From GCA-001735895 sp964651385 (GTDB taxonomy: Bacteria > Pseudomonadota > Gammaproteobacteria > GCA-001735895), in assembly GCA_964651385.1 (NCBI GenBank), contig CAZYYM010000075.1, forward strand, positions 1 through 17,488: a stretch of 17,488 nt of DNA, given 5' to 3'. The position numbers were made by a program, and so were the translations under genes. How positions within the stretch are numbered: position 1 is the stretch's first letter; each line of letters opens with the position of its first letter. The notes under the pieces are model-generated. The model had not been told where the DNA came from, did not search any database, and worked only from the letters and a program-made list of their open reading frames with translations. Below are positions 15,858-17,488 of this stretch, piece after piece.

Positions 15858-15962
15858 AACAATTCCGATTAGCCATTGCATGAAACAACGCATGAACCAT
15901 CAACGATCAATATTACTGCCAAACCAGGTTTAGTCACTCCCAGCACAAAAGGTAAAAGAACA

Positions 15963-16388
15963 ATGTGGGATCAACAGGAAATAAGCTTATCTGCCAGAAA
16001 CCGCGGATTCCATTTAATCACCGGCGAAATTCTGCAACAACTAGAATGCATACAATCAGTCGAAATGGGCCTATTGCATCTTTTCATCAAACACAGTTCG
16101 GCTTCACTTTGCATCAACGAAAATGCCGATCCGGATGTCCGGCACGATGTGGAAGCGCATTTTAATCAATTCGTGCCTGAAAACGCGCCTTACTACGACC
16201 ATACCCTGGAAGGCAGTGATGATATGCCGGCGCATATCAAAAACATCACGATAGGATCAAGCGTATCTATACCGATTTCAAACGGTATCTTGAGCCTTGG
16301 CGTCTGGCAGGGTATTTATCTGGGTGAGCATCGTAACCATGGCGGTGCCCGGACGGTTGTGGCTACAATTTATGGGCTAAGGCGTTGA
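15963..16388 (+). CDS. yjbQ: YjbQ family protein (UPF0047, secondary thiamine-phosphate synthase-like)
   Basis: The 141-residue product aligns along its length with E. coli YjbQ (138 aa): MW at the start, LSARNRGFHLIT, GLLHLFIKHSSASL, INENADPDVRHDVE, DDMPAHIK and WQGIYLGEHRNHGGART. The family has weak thiamine-phosphate synthase activity in vitro, but its physiological role is unsettled. I chose the ATG at 15963 because it reproduces the MW...SLSARNRGFH N-terminus and has an AAAGG-type site about 9 bases upstream. The open frame extends upstream to a TTG at 15876, but those 29 residues do not belong to the family. It follows nadB by 105 bases on the same strand and may share its transcript. 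Confidence 0.9.
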   Translation: MWDQQEISLSARNRGFHLITGEILQQLECIQSVEMGLLHLFIKHSSASLCINENADPDVRHDVEAHFNQFVPENAPYYDHTLEGSDDMPAHIKNITIGSSVSIPISNGILSLGVWQGIYLGEHRNHGGARTVVATIYGLRR

Positions 16389-16662
16389 TGGTTTGTTTGA
16401 TGATCATAACGCCTATATTTGGCACACATCCTTAGTGATCATTCAGAGACCGATCACCTTGGCGATTAGCCATATTCTGGTAGGCAGGCACCCCGTAGCG
16501 CCAGTTCTTAGGGAGCAATGAATGCACCCTCTTCGGAGGATACTCGCAGTCACCATCAAATCGGGATAATACAAAGCATTGAGGTTTATGATTTGCTATC
16601 AGGCCATAAAACCGGAAAATGCGAGGTCATTAGAACTTTTTAGCTTAAGTCAGGAAAAATTT
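16389..16662 (+). other. yjbQ-adk intergenic region: UUCG hairpin and possible small ORFs
   Basis: This 274-base gap has no recognisable gene. It contains an 11-base-loop inverted repeat (GTGATC at 16435-16440, GATCAC at 16452-16457). A short hairpin with a UUCG tetraloop follows (CCTC 16528-16531, TTCG, GAGG 16536-16539). Two tiny overlapping reading frames start here: ATG 16522 to TAA 16569 (15 codons, with GGGAG six bases upstream) and ATG 16518 to TAG 16643 (41 codons, ribosome site only two bases away). A leader regulating adk is possible. I recognise no known riboswitch or tRNA. Confidence 0.35.
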
Positions 16663-17307
16663 ATGAAAATAATATTACTGGGACCACCGGGTGCGGGAAA
16701 AGGCACGATTGCCAAGGTACTAACGCAATACGACGGTTCGGTGCAGATATCAACCGGTGATATATTACGCGCTGCTGTTGCCGCCGGTACCGAACTCGGT
16801 AAACAGGCGGAGGCAGCGATGAGCGCTGGAAACCTGGTCACCGACGAATTGATTATGGGCATCATGGAGCAGCGCTTAAAAGAAGATGACTGCAAGCGGG
16901 GATACTTGCTGGACGGCTTTCCCCGCACAATTCCACAGGCTCAAGCCCTCGGGGCACTGCTCGAGAAAATGGGCGAAAAGCTCGATGCAGTACTCGAACT
17001 GCAAATACCCCGTGATGTCATTATCGACCGTCTGACCAACCGGCGTACCTGTACTCAATGTGGCGAGATATATAACATTAAATCCAAGCGCCCCAAAGTG
17101 GAAGGCGTCTGCGATGTTTGCGGCTCAAATGAAATAATACAACGTGATGACGAAACCGAGGAAGCAATTAACAATCGGCTACAGGTTTACGAAGCGCAGA
17201 CGGCGCCACTATCTGAATTTTATAAAAACACCGGCTTACTGGTCAGTGTACCCACATCAGACAAAGAGCCGGTCATGGAAGCCTTGAAGTTGCAACCAGA
17301 CAAATAA
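16663..17307 (+). CDS. adk: Adenylate kinase with zinc-type LID domain
   Basis: Adk interconverts ATP + AMP and 2 ADP. The 214-residue product begins MKIILLGPPGAGKGT with the P-loop at residues 7-15, then has QISTGDILRAAV and the AMP-binding GYLLDGFPRT. The LID carries four cysteines, C130-x2-C133 and C150-x2-C153 (TCTQCGEIY and GVCDVCG), a zinc-binding arrangement. E. coli Adk lacks these cysteines. I chose the ATG at 16663 because it gives the family N-terminus and has AGGA seven bases upstream. An in-frame start at 16579 would add 28 residues with no family match. Confidence 0.95.
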   Translation: MKIILLGPPGAGKGTIAKVLTQYDGSVQISTGDILRAAVAAGTELGKQAEAAMSAGNLVTDELIMGIMEQRLKEDDCKRGYLLDGFPRTIPQAQALGALLEKMGEKLDAVLELQIPRDVIIDRLTNRRTCTQCGEIYNIKSKRPKVEGVCDVCGSNEIIQRDDETEEAINNRLQVYEAQTAPLSEFYKNTGLLVSVPTSDKEPVMEALKLQPDK

Positions 17308-17322
17308 TCTGCGATTGAGATC

Positions 17323-17360
17323 CGGTCCTTTGAGACGATCGCCTGGCGCTCAGAGGACTG
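17323..17360 (+). terminator. Strong stem-loop after adk, candidate terminator
   Basis: Fifteen bases after the adk stop, the arms 17323-17334 and 17349-17360 pair over 12 positions (10 Watson-Crick, 2 G-U), with a 14-base loop that itself contains CGC-CTG-GCG. The stem is stable enough to block or protect transcript ends. No uninterrupted T-run follows it on either strand, so it is not a textbook intrinsic terminator. It could serve 3'-end protection or bidirectional termination with the gene end proposed at 17435. Confidence 0.4.
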
Positions 17361-17434
17361 CGGTAAATCTGTTCTAAATTTTAAACTGCTGCATCGTCGA
17401 CTGCGATGTCAAGGTCTGTTTGGCATATTTATCG

Positions 17435-17488
17435 CTAGATTTGTTGATGAATACTATCGACTGTTTGACTTACAAATTCCTTACCACT
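17435..17488 (-). CDS. Possible 3' end of a leftward gene (partial)
   Basis: On the minus strand one frame is open from the window edge to a TAG at 17437-17435, encoding 17 residues (SGKEFVSQTVDSIHQQI). The other two minus frames stop almost immediately. The stretch looks like an ordinary soluble protein C-terminus and would make this gene convergent with adk, with the stem-loop between them. It is too short to assign, and an open stretch of this length is expected by chance, so the call is tentative. Confidence 0.25.
   Translation of the reverse strand, partial: SGKEFVSQTVDSIHQQI

Noticed and set aside
15921..15931. AAACC-A-GGTTT palindrome in the nadB-yjbQ gap
   Set aside because: It is short, with a single-base centre, so it cannot form a hairpin. 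It is within what chance would produce and has no promoter beside it.
15876..15962. N-terminal extension of YjbQ from a TTG start
   Set aside because: Family members begin at the MW found at 15963, which has its own ribosome-binding site. The 29 extra residues are low-complexity and unmatched.
16435..16457. Inverted repeat GTGATC...GATCAC as a yjbQ terminator
   Set aside because: It has only six pairs with an 11-base loop and no T-run, too weak to call a terminator.
16579..16662. 28-residue N-terminal extension of Adk
   Set aside because: Adk starts directly with the MKIILLG strand before the P-loop, and the ATG at 16663 has a well-spaced AGGA.
17447..17488. Plus-strand ATG frame running off the right edge
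   Set aside because: It has only 14 codons, no ribosome-binding site and no recognisable sequence. The opposite-strand frame end is slightly more plausible.

Overview
This is a chromosomal housekeeping segment of a gammaproteobacterium. The gene order (nadB divergent from rpoE-rseA-rseB-rseC-degP/mucD, then lepA-lepB-DUF4845-rnc-era-recO-pdxJ-acpS, with barA converging on acpS) and the protein sequences (BarA, RseA/B/C, NadB and YjbQ, all close to Pseudomonas/E. coli family members) support this. Base composition looks moderate by eye (not counted). I see no rRNA, tRNA, CRISPR array, insertion sequence or phage gene.

Layout. (1) Positions 1-146, + strand: the 3' end of a TonB-dependent receptor reading frame that stops just after its plug domain. 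It overlaps by 10 bases the start of barA (137-2854, +), a hybrid sensor kinase. (2) Positions 2863-13939, - strand: fourteen closely packed genes read from right to left. They begin with the envelope-stress module (rpoE, rseA, rseB, rseC, a DegP/MucD protease and a small glutaredoxin-like protein). Next come lepA and lepB, a small DUF4845 membrane protein, rnc, era, recO, pdxJ and acpS. Several junctions in the distal half are stop/start overlaps (GTGA or ATGA), which implies translational coupling. The largest gap is about 180 bases upstream of lepA and could hold an internal promoter. (3) Positions 13940-14234: the divergent rpoE/nadB control region. It carries a sigmaE-like promoter candidate for rpoE and a perfect 7-3-7 palindrome just upstream of nadB. 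(4) Positions 14235-17307, + strand: nadB, a yjbQ-family gene and adk. The 274-base leader before adk contains possible small reading frames and a UUCG hairpin. A strong stem-loop follows adk, and a possible convergent gene end lies at the right edge.

How the genes work together. RpoE, its anti-sigma factor RseA and the periplasmic regulator RseB form the sigmaE envelope-stress circuit. The protease DegP/MucD is a classical effector, and the CxxC protein beside it may handle thiols. LepB (signal peptidase) and LepA (EF4) relate to secretion and translation, rnc/era to rRNA maturation and 30S assembly, recO to recombinational repair, and pdxJ/acpS to cofactor synthesis. BarA is the sensor of the BarA/UvrY (GacS/GacA) system, whose response regulator is not in this window.

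I found no convincing new multi-gene system. The best leads are the apparently truncated TonB-dependent receptor fused to the barA start, the rpoE/nadB intergenic control elements, and the adk leader and trailer structures.
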